64,000 bases of DNA from Sinorhizobium glycinis (lineage in GTDB: Bacteria > Pseudomonadota > Alphaproteobacteria > Rhizobiales > Rhizobiaceae): positions 992,001-1,056,000 of the forward strand of contig NZ_LPUX01000053.1 of assembly GCF_001651865.1 (NCBI RefSeq). The letters are read 5' to 3'. Shown piece after piece: positions 1-10,172 of the stretch. How positions within the stretch are numbered: the first letter of the stretch is position 1; each line of letters starts with the position of its first letter. The notes under the pieces were generated by a model. That model was not told the origin of the DNA and searched no databases. It was given only the letters and a program-made list of their open reading frames with translations. Position numbers and translations under genes: made by a program.

Positions 1-47
1 TCACGAAACCTTATCGCTGTATGATAGTCGAGCAGTTTTGAAACAGG

Positions 48-449
48 ATGTCGAACATGTACCGCGCACTGACTCGCGACATAGAAGTCACGGTGGAGCC
101 GTACTATCTCGAAGAGCAATCGGATCCGGATGACAGCCGCTATGTCTGGGGCTACCGCATCGTCATATCGAACCATTCCGAGATCGCGGTTCGGCTGATG
201 ACGCGCTATTGGCACATCACCGACGAGAACGGCCAGGTGGACGAGGTGAGCGGTCCCGGCGTCATCGGCGAGCAGCCGCTGCTCAATCCCGGCGACACCT
301 ACGAATACTCCTCCGGCTGCCCGCTCGACACGCCATCCGGCGTCATGTTCGGCCACTACAGCATGGAAGCCGAAGACGGGGAAACCTTCACTGTGGCTAT
401 CCCCGCCTTTTCGCTGGATTCTCCCGGACTGGTGCGGACGCTGAATTAA
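48..449 (+). CDS. apaG: ApaG family protein (Co2+/Mg2+ efflux-associated)
   Basis: A 133-residue protein covering the whole single-domain ApaG fold, an immunoglobulin-like beta sandwich. Recognisable family blocks are [19 protein letters not shown] near residues 20-38, the HWxIxDENG-like segment WHITDENG near 55, and [30 protein letters not shown] near 70-98. ApaG has been linked to cobalt/magnesium resistance in enterobacteria, but its biochemical role is unsettled. The gene converges on hslO with only 8 bases between the stop codons. Length is normal for the family. Confidence 0.93.
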   Translation: MSNMYRALTRDIEVTVEPYYLEEQSDPDDSRYVWGYRIVISNHSEIAVRLMTRYWHITDENGQVDEVSGPGVIGEQPLLNPGDTYEYSSGCPLDTPSGVMFGHYSMEAEDGETFTVAIPAFSLDSPGLVRTLN

Positions 450-457
450 CGCACCGC

Positions 458-1453
458 TTATTGAGACCGCACCTCGCTTGCCTCGAAACGGTAGTTGGTG
501 GAGCAGAACTCGCAAGTCACCTTGATCTGACCGTCCTCGATGCTGTGCTCGACGTCCTCCTCGCTCAACCCTTCGAGAACCTCGCGTATCTTGTCGCGCG
601 AGCAGCTGCAGCGATCATAGACCGCCTGCGGCTGGTAGACGCGAACGCCCCGCTCGTGGAACAGCCGATAAAGGAGGCGCTCCGTGCCGACCGTCGGATC
701 GGTCAGCTCGTCGGTATCGATGGTCTCGACCATCACCTTGGCTTCGGCCCAGAGATCGTCCTCGTCGAAGAGGAGGCTGGCGTCGCCGTCATCGCCGTCG
801 CCGCCGGGGAGATCCGGCTGGCGCATGCGCTCGGACGCCTCGGGCAGGAACTGCGCCACCATGCCGCCGGCGCGCCAGCGATGCCGCGGCTTGCCGTTTT
901 CGTCCCGGTCGAGCAGTTCGGCGACGGCAAGTCGGACCTTGGTCGGTATCTGCTCCGATTGGCGGAAATAGACCGCTGCGATCTCCTCCAGCGTCGCGCC
1001 GTCGAGCGCAACGATACCCTGGTAGCGCTGGGTATGGGCGCCCTGGTCGATCGTGAAGGCGAGGATGCCGTTGCCCAGCAATTCGTGCGGCTGCGTGCGC
1101 CCGCCCTTCTCGGCGACGGCAAGCGCCTCTTCGTCGTAGCGCGCATAGGCGCGAACCCGGTCCGGAGTGGAGAAATCGGCGACGACGAGATCGACCGGCC
1201 CATCGCCCTGGGTCTGGACGATCAGCTTGCCCTCGAACTTGAGCGAGGTTCCGAGCAGAACCGTCAGCACGACCGTTTCGGCAACGAGCCGCGCCACCGG
1301 CAGCGGATAGCTGTGCCGCTCGAGGATTGCGTCGAGCATCGGACCGAGCTGCACGGCTCGGCCGCGCACGTCGAGGCCCTCGACCTGAAAGGGAACGACG
1401 TGGTCGTCACCGGCAAAGTCGAACTCGCCAAGTCCCGGTGCTGTCTCTGTCAT
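458..1453 (-). CDS. hslO: Hsp33 redox-regulated chaperone
   Basis: Cytosolic holdase chaperone activated by oxidation. The protein is 331 residues with the N-terminal Hsp33 domain (GRAVQLGPMLDAIL, then LLGTSLKFEGKLIVQTQGDGPV) and the C-terminal redox switch: a CxC motif (RCSCSRDK) followed by CxxC (CEFC). In known Hsp33 these four cysteines bind zinc when reduced. I chose the ATG at 1453 because AAAGGAG lies 7 bases upstream; an in-frame start at 1495 would add 14 residues outside the family pattern. It stands alone, convergent with apaG, with about 290 bases to argF. Confidence 0.95.
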   Translation of the reverse strand: MTETAPGLGEFDFAGDDHVVPFQVEGLDVRGRAVQLGPMLDAILERHSYPLPVARLVAETVVLTVLLGTSLKFEGKLIVQTQGDGPVDLVVADFSTPDRVRAYARYDEEALAVAEKGGRTQPHELLGNGILAFTIDQGAHTQRYQGIVALDGATLEEIAAVYFRQSEQIPTKVRLAVAELLDRDENGKPRHRWRAGGMVAQFLPEASERMRQPDLPGGDGDDGDASLLFDEDDLWAEAKVMVETIDTDELTDPTVGTERLLYRLFHERGVRVYQPQAVYDRCSCSRDKIREVLEGLSEEDVEHSIEDGQIKVTCEFCSTNYRFEASEVRSQ

Positions 1454-1742
1454 CGTTTGCTCCTTTCTCGCGAACAATGGCCGCAGTAAGGGCATTGCTT
1501 ACCCTCGTGCAACCTGCCCGTTATCTATTTGATCCCGCCGTGAACGGATTTGTCCAGAAGCCAGGTGCTTTTGCCGGCACCCCTTCGAGCGTCGTTCGGC
1601 AAACTCGCCTGCTGGCTCCGTGAGCGGCGATTGCCGGCACACCGGAGCCGCCCCGTATGCAGCCTAGATCGTGTCAAACCTCGCCGGTTTCAATAGTCTC
1701 GCCGCTGCGGCAGCTGTTGACCCGAGCCGGTTCAGCGACACC

Positions 1743-2660
<918 letters not shown>

Positions 2661-2729
2661 GATGCTGTATTTCCCGTCATAAACCGGTAGTCGACCATGC
2701 TTTCGGGCCGCCCGCAATCCGTCGCTATC

Positions 2730-3929
2730 TCAAGCCGCAGCCGTGCCGCTATTGGTCCGGACCGTTTCGGCAGCGCGTTCAAGTCGCGCCAGCCCCTCTC
2801 GCGCCTCGGCAGCGGTGGTGATCAACGGCGGCAACAGCCGCAACACGTTTTCGCCGGCCGGCACGACGAGCAGCTTCTCGGCCCGGATCGCCTTAAGGAA
2901 GTCGGCGGACGGCACCTTGGCCTTGATGCCGAGCATCAGCCCATCGCCGCGGATCTCCTCGATCACATCCGGGAAGCGGTCCTTGAGCGAGGCGAGACCC
3001 TGGCGGAAGACGAGCGCCACGTCGCGGATGTTGTCGAGGAAGCCTTCGGCGAGGACGACGTCGAGCACCGCATTGCCAACCGCCATCGCCAGCGGATTGC
3101 CGCCATAGGTCGATCCATGGGTGCCGGCCACCATGCCGGCGGCCGCTGCTTCCGTCGCCAGGCAGGCGCCGAGCGGGAAGCCGCCGCCGATGCCCTTGGC
3201 AACGGCCATGATGTCCGGCGTGATGCCGGCCCATTCATGGGCGAAGAGCTTGCCCGTGCGGCCGACGCCGCACTGGACCTCGTCGAGGATCAGGAGCAGA
3301 CCGTACTCGTCGCAAAGCGCGCGCAGTTCCTGCATGAACGCCTTCGGGGCGAGGCGAATGCCGCCCTCGCCCTGGATGGGTTCGATGAGGATCGCGGCAG
3401 TCTCGTCGTTGATCGCATTCTTGACGGCGGCGATATCGCCGAACGGCACCTGGTAGAAGCCTGGCGCCTTCGGCCCGAACCCCTCGATATATTTCTGCTG
3501 GCCGCCGGCGGCGATCGTCGCGATGGTGCGGCCGTGGAAAGCGCCTTCGAAGGTGATGACGTGGAACCGCTCCGGATGCCCCTTGGCGAAATGATAGCGG
3601 CGCGCCGTCTTGATCGCGCATTCGAGCGCTTCGGCACCGGAATTGGTGAAGAACACGCGATCGGCGAAAGTAACGGCCGTCAGCCGCCGCGCCAGGCTCT
3701 CCTGGCCGGGAACGTCGTAGAGATTGGACACATGCCAGAGCTTCTCGGCCTGGCCTTTGAGAGCCTCGACGAGATGCGGATGGGCATGGCCGAGCGAATT
3801 CACCGCGACGCCGGCTGCAAAGTCCAGATAGCGCGTGCCGTCTTCCGCAACCAGCCAGACGCCCTCGCCTCGCTCGAAACGCAACGGCGCCCGCAGATAG
3901 GTGTCGTAGAGCGGCGTCGTTGCGGCCAT
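2730..3929 (-). CDS. argD: Acetylornithine aminotransferase (PLP, class III)
   Basis: Converts N-acetylglutamate semialdehyde to N2-acetylornithine, the step feeding argF in arginine biosynthesis. The 399-residue protein has the class III aminotransferase pattern: [26 protein letters not shown], the PLP aspartate in [15 protein letters not shown], and the Schiff-base lysine in [17 protein letters not shown]. The start at 3929 is favoured because AAGGAG sits 9 bases upstream; the ATG at 3947 would put that ribosome site inside the gene. Argument for argD over other class III enzymes rests on length, sequence and linkage to argF. Confidence 0.93.
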   Translation of the reverse strand: MAATTPLYDTYLRAPLRFERGEGVWLVAEDGTRYLDFAAGVAVNSLGHAHPHLVEALKGQAEKLWHVSNLYDVPGQESLARRLTAVTFADRVFFTNSGAEALECAIKTARRYHFAKGHPERFHVITFEGAFHGRTIATIAAGGQQKYIEGFGPKAPGFYQVPFGDIAAVKNAINDETAAILIEPIQGEGGIRLAPKAFMQELRALCDEYGLLLILDEVQCGVGRTGKLFAHEWAGITPDIMAVAKGIGGGFPLGACLATEAAAAGMVAGTHGSTYGGNPLAMAVGNAVLDVVLAEGFLDNIRDVALVFRQGLASLKDRFPDVIEEIRGDGLMLGIKAKVPSADFLKAIRAEKLLVVPAGENVLRLLPPLITTAAEAREGLARLERAAETVRTNSGTAAA

Positions 3930-4081
3930 GGTCGGCGTCTCCTTCATCCGTCGGCATCGTTATCGGACGTATCCTGCCCGACAAAAATCAAAAATGCCGC
4001 CTTTCGGCGGCGGGAGGCACTATTCCCATTTCGCGGCGCAATGTCAACAAAACCAAGGCTTGCGACGACTTCGCCGACACG

Positions 4082-4312
4082 GATTCCGGGCTGCGAAAAA
4101 ATCACCGCTCGGGGCTTGCAAAAATGCAACTATCCGACAGCAAGTTGGGGAAAACTGCGAAATCGATTCGGCGCGATTCCGGCGACTCTTGCCACGGAGT
4201 CACCCTGCCGGTAGGTTAATATTCAATTACTAGACGCATGCGGCGGACCTAGTCACCAAAATAGTTATCGCGTTGAAACTCCGGGGCTTTTCCGGAGAAC
4301 GGTGATGGATTC
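4082..4312. promoter_or_regulatory. Cluster of six GANTC (CcrM) methylation sites in the argD-gcrA intergenic region
   Basis: GANTC occurs at 4082, 4165, 4175, 4184, 4197 and 4308. Four of them fall within 37 bases. GANTC is the target of the cell-cycle DNA methylase CcrM in alphaproteobacteria, and GcrA is known in Caulobacter to act at methylated GANTC promoters. The cluster lies in the 418-base gap between the divergent argD and gcrA genes, so it can serve either promoter. Assignment as a regulatory cluster is inference from density and from the gene downstream. Confidence 0.6.
4216..4230 (+). promoter_or_regulatory. Candidate CtrA-binding site upstream of gcrA
   Basis: The sequence is TTAA, seven bases, then TTAC, one mismatch from the alphaproteobacterial CtrA consensus TTAA-N7-TTAA. 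It is 118 bases before the gcrA start and just after the dense GANTC group. CtrA control of gcrA is established in Caulobacter; here it is inferred from sequence only. Confidence 0.45.
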
Positions 4313-4347
4313 TGCCATCCCAAACGCCGAGAACGGGGAGTGCAGAA

Positions 4348-4866
4348 ATGAACTGGACTGACGAGCGGGTTGAAAAGCTGAAGAAGCTTTGGTCGGAGGG
4401 CCTGAGCGCGAGCCAAATAGCGGCGCAGCTCGGAGGCGTCAGTCGTAACGCGGTCATCGGCAAGGTTCATCGGTTGAGCCTGCCGGGCCGTGCCAAGGCC
4501 GGCGGAACCACCGCGGCGGCTCGCCCCAAGCGGACGACTTCCGCGCCCCGCGCCCCCAACTACGCGGCGCGCGCCGTGACCCGGACCGTCACCCGCACTG
4601 CCGGGACCACCGTGCTCAAGGAAGAGGTCGCCGTCGATCTGGTGGCGGAGCAGGACATCGCTCTCGACACCAGCATCGTCGTGCCGATGTCGCGCCGGCT
4701 GGAGCTGACCCAGCTGACCGAGCGGACCTGCAAATGGCCGATCGGCGACCCGCTCAAGGAAGAATTCCACTTCTGCGGCAACGATTCACCGGAATCCTCG
4801 CCCTATTGCAGCTATCACGCAAGGCTCGCCTATCAGCCCTCGGCCGAGCGGCGCCGCGTGCGCTGA
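4348..4866 (+). CDS. gcrA: GcrA cell-cycle regulator
   Basis: A 172-residue GcrA family protein. In Caulobacter GcrA binds sigma-70 RNA polymerase and activates cell-cycle genes from promoters methylated at GANTC. Visible parts are the N-terminal helix-turn-helix-like DNA-binding domain (MNWTDERVEKLKKLWSEG, SASQIAAQLGG, SRNAVIGKVHRL at 1-50), a basic Ala/Arg-rich linker near 55-90, and the C-terminal sigma-interacting segment with CKWPIGDP and the Cys/His-rich tail CSYHARLAYQP. The start has GGGGAG 8 bases upstream. It stands alone, divergent from argD, and is followed by a strong hairpin. Confidence 0.96.
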   Translation: MNWTDERVEKLKKLWSEGLSASQIAAQLGGVSRNAVIGKVHRLSLPGRAKAGGTTAAARPKRTTSAPRAPNYAARAVTRTVTRTAGTTVLKEEVAVDLVAEQDIALDTSIVVPMSRRLELTQLTERTCKWPIGDPLKEEFHFCGNDSPESSPYCSYHARLAYQPSAERRRVR

Positions 4867-4891
4867 CGGTAAGATTGAACTGAAAAAGCAT

Positions 4892-4921
4892 GAAGGGGCC
4901 CGAGAGGCCCCTTCTCTCTTT
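4892..4921. terminator. Bidirectional-type hairpin between gcrA and phoB
   Basis: A perfect 9-bp stem GAAGGGGCC / GGCCCCTTC with loop CGAGA, followed on the plus strand by TCTCTTT. It lies 26 bases after the gcrA stop and 27 bases after the convergent phoB stop (4948), so it can end both transcripts. Confidence 0.8.
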
Positions 4922-4947
4922 GGAGCGCTGTGACGACAGCGAAGGCC

Positions 4948-5631
4948 TCAGCTTTCCAGCGAATAGCCGGCCCCGCGCACCGTCCTGATCACGTCAGGCA
5001 TATTGGAGAAATTCAGGGCCTTGCGCAGGCGGCCGACATGGACGTCCACCGTACGCTCATCGACATAGATGTCGTGCCCCCAGACGCCGTCGAGCAATTG
5101 CGAGCGAGAGAAGACGCGTCCCGGCGAGGACATCAGGAATTCCAGGAGCCGGAACTCCGTCGGGCCGAGCCGCACCTCGCGGCTGCGACGGTGGACGCGG
5201 TGCGTTTCGCGGTCGAGCTCGATGTCGCCGCAGCGAAGCACCGTAGACAGCACCTCCGGCTTGGCGCGCCTCAGCATCGCCTTCACCCGTGCCATCAGTT
5301 CGGGCGTCGAGAAGGGCTTGACGACATAGTCGTCGGCACCGGTCGCGAGCCCGCGCACCCGCTCGCTCTCCTCGCCGCGCGCCGTCAGCATGATGATCGG
5401 CAGCCGCTCCGTCTCGGGCCGCTGCCGAAGCCGGCGGCAGAGCTCGATGCCGGAGACGCCGGGCAGCATCCAGTCGAGGATCAGAAGGTCTGGCAGGCGC
5501 TCCTGCAAGCGGATCTCCGCCTCGTCGCCACGAAAGATCGTATCGACTTCGAAGCCCTCCGCCTCGAGATTGTAGCGCAGGAGCACGCTCAGCGCTTCCT
5601 CGTCCTCGACGACTGCTATCTTCGGCAACAT
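4948..5631 (-). CDS. phoB: Phosphate regulon response regulator PhoB
   Basis: OmpR-class response regulator of 227 residues. The receiver domain holds the acidic pair VVEDEE near 8-12, the phosphoacceptor Asp53 in LLILDWMLPG, and the lysine of VVKPFSTPEL near 105. The C-terminal winged helix ends in YVDERTVDVHVGRLRKALN and VRTVRGAGYSL. When phosphorylated by PhoR it binds Pho boxes and activates phosphate-starvation genes. It is the last gene of a same-strand run phoR-pstSCAB-phoU-phoB, 49 bases after phoU. Confidence 0.97.
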   Translation of the reverse strand: MLPKIAVVEDEEALSVLLRYNLEAEGFEVDTIFRGDEAEIRLQERLPDLLILDWMLPGVSGIELCRRLRQRPETERLPIIMLTARGEESERVRGLATGADDYVVKPFSTPELMARVKAMLRRAKPEVLSTVLRCGDIELDRETHRVHRRSREVRLGPTEFRLLEFLMSSPGRVFSRSQLLDGVWGHDIYVDERTVDVHVGRLRKALNFSNMPDVIRTVRGAGYSLES

Positions 5632-5680
5632 TCAGCTACGACTCCTTGCCTGGATTCATAAGGTAGCGGGCGCGCCGGTC

Positions 5681-6394
5681 TCAGTCGGTGACGGATCCGA
5701 GCGTCGACGTCGTGTCGTCCTTCGGCCGTTCGCCCTGCGGCTGGGCGCCCGTCGCCATGTAATAGATCGTCTCGGCGATGTTGGTCGCGTGGTCGCCGAT
5801 CCGCTCGATGTTCTTGGCGCAGAAGAGAAGATGCGTGCAGGGCGTGATGTTGCGCGGATCTTCCATCATATAGGTCAAGAGCTCGCGGAACAGCGACGTG
5901 TAGATCGCGTCGATCTCCTCGTCGCGCTCGCGGATGCTTTTTGCCTTTTCCGGCGAGCGCGAGGCGTAGACGTCGAGGACTTCCTTGAGCTGCACCAGCG
6001 CGAGCTCGGCCAAATGCTCCAGTCCCCGCGCCAGCTTGCGCGGGATGCCGGAGCCGGCAACCGCGATAACGCGCTTGGCGGTGTTCTTGCCGAGGTCGCC
6101 GACACGCTCCAGATCGGCGGCGATCCGGATCGACCCCATGATCTCGCGGAGATCCGCGGCCATGGGCTGACGCTTGGCGATAGTGACGATCGCCTTTTCG
6201 CCGATCTGGCGCTCGGCCTCATCGAGGATCGCGTCGTCGGAGATCACCTTCTGGGCAAGCGCCAGGTCGGAGTTCACGAGAGCGCGGACGGAGTCGGCCA
6301 CCATCTGCTCGGCCAAACCGCCCATCTCGGAGATCCGGCGCGTCAGATATTTCAGCTCTTCGTCGAAGGCGGTCGTTATGTGGGGGTGGGACAT
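5681..6394 (-). CDS. phoU: Phosphate signalling protein PhoU
   Basis: A 237-residue, all-helical PhoU with the usual two three-helix repeats. Family motifs are ITTAFDEELKYLTRRISEMGGLAE at the start, an ExxxD metal-site segment LDEAERQIGEKAI in repeat 1, and RIGDHATNIAETI in repeat 2. PhoU links the Pst transporter to PhoR and keeps the regulon silent when phosphate is plentiful. It follows pstB by 47 bases and precedes phoB in the Pst-Pho run. Confidence 0.97.
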   Translation of the reverse strand: MSHPHITTAFDEELKYLTRRISEMGGLAEQMVADSVRALVNSDLALAQKVISDDAILDEAERQIGEKAIVTIAKRQPMAADLREIMGSIRIAADLERVGDLGKNTAKRVIAVAGSGIPRKLARGLEHLAELALVQLKEVLDVYASRSPEKAKSIRERDEEIDAIYTSLFRELLTYMMEDPRNITPCTHLLFCAKNIERIGDHATNIAETIYYMATGAQPQGERPKDDTTSTLGSVTD

Positions 6395-6441
6395 CTTCGG
6401 TTCCTCGAGAGCGCGCTCTTCACAAGTGGGTCTTCGGCCGA

Positions 6442-7257
6442 TCAGCCGAAGCGGCCCATGATGTAGTCCTGGGTGCGCTGGTCATCCGGATTGGTGAACA
6501 TCTTGTCGGTATCGTTCTCCTCGACGAGATTGCCGAGGTGGAACATGGCGGTGCGCTGCGAGACGCGGGCAGCCTGCTGCATCGAATGGGTCACGATGAC
6601 AATGGTGAAATTGGCGCGCAGCTCGTGAATGAGCTCCTCGACCTTGGCGGTCGCGATCGGGTCGAGCGCCGAGCAGGGCTCGTCCATCAGGATCACTTCC
6701 GGGCTGACGGCGACGGCGCGGGCGATGCAGAGGCGCTGCTGCTGGCCGCCGGAAAGACCGGTCCCCGGCTCCTGCAGACGGTCCTTCACCTCGTTCCAAA
6801 GACCCGCCTTCTGCAGGCTCGTTTCGACGATCTCGTCGAAATCGGCCTTCGTGCGGGCAAGGCCATGGATGCGCGGCCCATAGGAAACATTCTCGTAGAT
6901 CGACTTCGGGAACGGATTGGGCTTCTGGAACACCATGCCGACGCGGGCGCGCAGCTCCACCACGTCGATCGAGGAATCGTAGATGTCGTCCTCGTCGAGG
7001 GTGATCCGACCGGTGACGCGGCAATTCTCGATCGTGTCGTTCATGCGGTTGAGCGTGCGCAGGAAGGTCGACTTGCCGCAACCGGACGGACCGATCAGCG
7101 CCGTTACGGTGTTCTCGCGGATATCCAGGTTGACGTCGAAGAGCGCGCGCTTCTCGCCGTAGTAGACCGACACATCCTTGCCGATCATCTTCAAGGGCAC
7201 CGTGTTCATTTTCTGGTCCAGAGCCTTTTCGACTGCAGCTTCCGACATGATGTTCAT
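6442..7257 (-). CDS. pstB: Phosphate ABC transporter ATPase PstB
   Basis: ATP-binding subunit of the high-affinity phosphate importer. The 271-residue protein has Walker [13 protein letters not shown], the Q-loop [15 protein letters not shown], the signature [14 protein letters not shown], Walker [14 protein letters not shown], and the switch histidine in [12 protein letters not shown]. The start at 7257 (MNIMSE) is preceded by AAGGA at 4 bases. The gene begins 13 bases after pstA. Length and residues are complete. Confidence 0.97.
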   Translation of the reverse strand: MNIMSEAAVEKALDQKMNTVPLKMIGKDVSVYYGEKRALFDVNLDIRENTVTALIGPSGCGKSTFLRTLNRMNDTIENCRVTGRITLDEDDIYDSSIDVVELRARVGMVFQKPNPFPKSIYENVSYGPRIHGLARTKADFDEIVETSLQKAGLWNEVKDRLQEPGTGLSGGQQQRLCIARAVAVSPEVILMDEPCSALDPIATAKVEELIHELRANFTIVIVTHSMQQAARVSQRTAMFHLGNLVEENDTDKMFTNPDDQRTQDYIMGRFG

Positions 7258-7270
7258 AGTCCTTACCCCA

Positions 7271-8593
7271 CTACCAGCGACGCTCAAAGCGACGCCGCAA
7301 CAGAATTGCCCCGAGGTTCATGATGACGAGGAAGATCAGGAGGATGATGATCGCCCCCGAGGTGCGCTCCACGAAGGCGCGCTCCGCCTCGTTCGCCCAC
7401 ATGTAGATCTGCACCGGAAGCGCGGTGGAGGGCTCGAGCGGCGAGCCCGGATAGTCAACGACGAAGGCGACCATGCCGATCAACAGCAGCGGGGCCGTCT
7501 CGCCCAGGGCGTGCGCCAGTCCGATGATCGTGCCGGTGAGGATGCCGGGCATGGCGAGCGGCAGCACGTGGTGGAAGATCGTCTGCATCTTCGAGGCGCC
7601 GAGGCCGAGCGCGGCGGAGCGGATCGACGGCGGCACGGCCTTCAGCGCGGCGCGCGTCGCGATGATGATCGTCGGCAGCGTCATCAGCGTCAGCACCAGG
7701 CCGCCGACGAGTGCCGCCGAACGCGGCATGCCGGCGAAGTTCACGAAGACGGCGAGGCCGAGAAGACCGTAGACGATGGAGGGCACGGCGGCGAGATTGT
7801 TGATGTTGACCTCGATCAGGTCGGTCAGGCGGTTCTTCGGCGCGAATTCCTCGAGATAGATCGAGGCGGCAACGCCGATCGGCAACGACAGGACCAGAAC
7901 GATCAACATCATATAGGCCGATCCGACGAGCGCCACGCCGACCCCGGCGGCCTCCGGACGGCTCGAGGCGCCGAAGCTGAAGATGCCGGTGTTAAAGCTC
8001 TTCTTCAGCACGCCGGCCTCAGCCAGCTCGTTCATCCAGGCGACCTGCTGGTCCTTGACCTTGCGCTTCGATTCTTCGACCGTGAGGTCGATCTGACCCT
8101 TGAAGGCCGAATCGATGTTCGCGTCGGCGAGGAGCGTCACCGGGATCGTCTTGCCGATGACCGAAGGATCGGCAACGACGATGTCGCGCAATTGCGTGCG
8201 GACGCTGTCGGACACCATGTCGTTCGCCTGCTTGACCAGCGGCCGCTTCTTCGGGTCGATGCCGAGCCGCTTGACCAGGGCGTCGCGGGCAAGGACCGGA
8301 TAGTTGGCCGTCTGCAGTTGCTTCGGATCGGTCGCCCGCTCGTTCTTCGGATCGATCACCTTCTCCGAGAACTCGATCGGCAGCGTAATCGTCGTCTGCT
8401 GGAAGGCCGTGTAGCCTTTCGAAACGACGCTCCAGACAAGGACCGCAAGGAAGAACAGGCCGATCACGATGGCGCTGATGCCGTAGGCGCGGAACCGGCG
8501 CTCCGCGGCGTAACGGCGCTTGATGCCGATGTCGCGGCGGCTTTCGGCAGGACGGGTCGAGACCCTTACCGTTGGAGAAGCAACGTCGGTCAT
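7271..8593 (-). CDS. pstA: Phosphate ABC transporter permease PstA
   Basis: Inner-membrane permease of 440 residues. The C-terminal half carries the six-helix MetI-like domain with the permease motif around [27 protein letters not shown]. The N-terminal half is long: one membrane helix near 38-60, then about 150 periplasmic residues before the next helix. This extended form is usual in rhizobia and longer than the roughly 300-residue enterobacterial PstA. Its ATG overlaps the pstC stop codon (ATGA), so the two subunits are translationally coupled. Confidence 0.95.
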   Translation of the reverse strand: MTDVASPTVRVSTRPAESRRDIGIKRRYAAERRFRAYGISAIVIGLFFLAVLVWSVVSKGYTAFQQTTITLPIEFSEKVIDPKNERATDPKQLQTANYPVLARDALVKRLGIDPKKRPLVKQANDMVSDSVRTQLRDIVVADPSVIGKTIPVTLLADANIDSAFKGQIDLTVEESKRKVKDQQVAWMNELAEAGVLKKSFNTGIFSFGASSRPEAAGVGVALVGSAYMMLIVLVLSLPIGVAASIYLEEFAPKNRLTDLIEVNINNLAAVPSIVYGLLGLAVFVNFAGMPRSAALVGGLVLTLMTLPTIIIATRAALKAVPPSIRSAALGLGASKMQTIFHHVLPLAMPGILTGTIIGLAHALGETAPLLLIGMVAFVVDYPGSPLEPSTALPVQIYMWANEAERAFVERTSGAIIILLIFLVIMNLGAILLRRRFERRW

Positions 8594-10074
8594 TCGTACT
8601 GTTCCCGATATTTGCGCACGATGTAGAGCGCATAGATGTTGAGCGCGAGCGTGATGACGAAGAGCGTGATGCCGAGCGCGAAGGCGACCAGCGTCTGCGG
8701 CGAGGTGAACTCGAGGTCGCCCGTCAACTGATGCACGATCTTAACCGTCACGGTCGTCATCGGTTCGAAGGGATTGATCTGCATGCGCGCGGCGACGCCG
8801 GCGGCAAGCACGACGATCATCGTTTCGCCGACCGCGCGCGAGGCGGTCAGCAGCAGCGCTCCGACGATGCCGGGCAGCGCGGCGGGAAGAATGACCTTCT
8901 TGACAGTTTCCGAGCGCGTCGCGCCGAGCCCGAGCGAGCCGTCGCGTAGCGCCCGCGGCACCTGCGTGATGATATCGTCCGAGAGCGACGAGACGAACGG
9001 AATGAGCATGATGCCCATGACGATCCCGGCGGTCAGCACGCTCTGCGCCTGGATGAAGTTCTGGTAGTTGCCGGTGATAAGCCCGTTCAGTTGCGCGGAG
9101 ATGTCGCGCAGGAACGGTCCGACGGTGACGAGGGCGAAGAAGCCGTAGACGATCGTCGGGATGCCGGCGAGCACCTCCAGGAGCGGCTTCGCAATCGAGC
9201 GCAGTCGCGGACTTGCATACTCGGCCATGTAGATGGCGGCGAACAGGCCGATCGGCACGGCGAACGCCATGGCGACGAAGGCGATATAGAGCGTGCCGCC
9301 AAGAAGCGGCAGCAGGCCGAACTGGCCGGAGGCCCCCTCGCTGCCGGCCGCCGCGAAGCGCGGATCCCACACCGTGCCGAAGAAGAATTCGGCCGGCGAA
9401 ACCATGCTGAAGAACCGGCCGGCCTCCGAAAGCATGGAACCGATGATGCCGATCGTCGTCAGGATGGCGATCGACGAAGCGACGACGAGCGAGCCGAGCA
9501 TGACGCGCTCGACCTGATTGCGGGCGCGGAAGCGTGCGGTGACATTGCGGATCGCATAAAGGCCGCCGGCAATCGCGACAAGCAGCACGACGGCGCTCAT
9601 CAGCCAGCGGCTATAGAGCCGCATCGCATTGAACCGCTCCGCCGCCTCGACCATGAAGGGCTGACCTTCCCCGGCGAGCGCTACGCCCCTGGCTGCGAGC
9701 GTCTCGCGCAGATTGGCCGAGCCGTCCTTGATGGTTTCGATCTCCGTCGCGTCAAGGCGATTGAGCCCGGTGGCGACTGCCTTCACCTGACCGAGAGCAA
9801 GCTGGACGGTCGCGTCACCCTGGCTCTGGACCGCATCGGGAAGCGTCGAACGGACGGCGGAATCGATGTAGATCGGCGAGGCGATCAGCCAGCCGGCAAG
9901 CACGAGCAGCGCCGGCAACACGGCCCAGATGGCGACGTAGCTGCCATGGTAGCCCGGCAGGGAATGCAAGGTGGCAAGCTTGTTGCCGGACCGGGTGAGC
10001 GAACGGGCACGGCCGGCGAAATAGGCGCCAATACCAATCAAAGCAATGATCAGGAGAAGAAGCGAGGTGCTCAT
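8590..10074 (-). CDS. pstC: Phosphate ABC transporter permease PstC, intact
   Basis: Inner-membrane partner of PstA, 494 residues. It has a membrane helix at the N terminus, a second hydrophobic segment near 45-65, a roughly 75-residue soluble stretch, and then the MetI-like domain with the permease signature SLGLGATRSETVKKVILPAALPGIVGALL. The ATG at 10074 is chosen because GGAG lies 8 bases upstream; GTG at 10080 overlaps that signal. The reading frame is continuous. S. meliloti strain 1021 is known to carry a one-base deletion in pstC, and no such break is seen here. Confidence 0.95.
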   Translation of the reverse strand: MSTSLLLLIIALIGIGAYFAGRARSLTRSGNKLATLHSLPGYHGSYVAIWAVLPALLVLAGWLIASPIYIDSAVRSTLPDAVQSQGDATVQLALGQVKAVATGLNRLDATEIETIKDGSANLRETLAARGVALAGEGQPFMVEAAERFNAMRLYSRWLMSAVVLLVAIAGGLYAIRNVTARFRARNQVERVMLGSLVVASSIAILTTIGIIGSMLSEAGRFFSMVSPAEFFFGTVWDPRFAAAGSEGASGQFGLLPLLGGTLYIAFVAMAFAVPIGLFAAIYMAEYASPRLRSIAKPLLEVLAGIPTIVYGFFALVTVGPFLRDISAQLNGLITGNYQNFIQAQSVLTAGIVMGIMLIPFVSSLSDDIITQVPRALRDGSLGLGATRSETVKKVILPAALPGIVGALLLTASRAVGETMIVVLAAGVAARMQINPFEPMTTVTVKIVHQLTGDLEFTSPQTLVAFALGITLFVITLALNIYALYIVRKYREQYE

Positions 10075-10131
10075 CGGCACGTCTCCACGGCAGGGCCGTC
10101 AAAAGCCACCGGAAAAATCGAATTTCGCAAA

Positions 10132-10162
10132 GTCCCGACGCAGCGGAAAGCTGCGCCGGGAC
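10132..10162 (-). promoter_or_regulatory. Hairpin between pstS and pstC
   Basis: GTCCCG-x-CGCAGC pairs with GCTGCG-x-CGGGAC across a 5-base loop, giving a 12-bp stem with one mismatch. On the minus strand it is followed by TTTGCG only, so it is probably a leaky terminator or an mRNA-protecting structure that leaves pstS mRNA more abundant than pstC. It sits 11 bases after the pstS stop. Confidence 0.6.
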
Positions 10163-10172
10163 GTCATTTTGA

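Noticed and set aside
2697-4214. Long plus-strand open frame (505 codons) opposite argD
   Set aside because: It is the antisense shadow of argD, whose motifs and length are unmistakable. Composition is Arg/Asp/Gly-rich as expected for antisense frames in GC-rich DNA.
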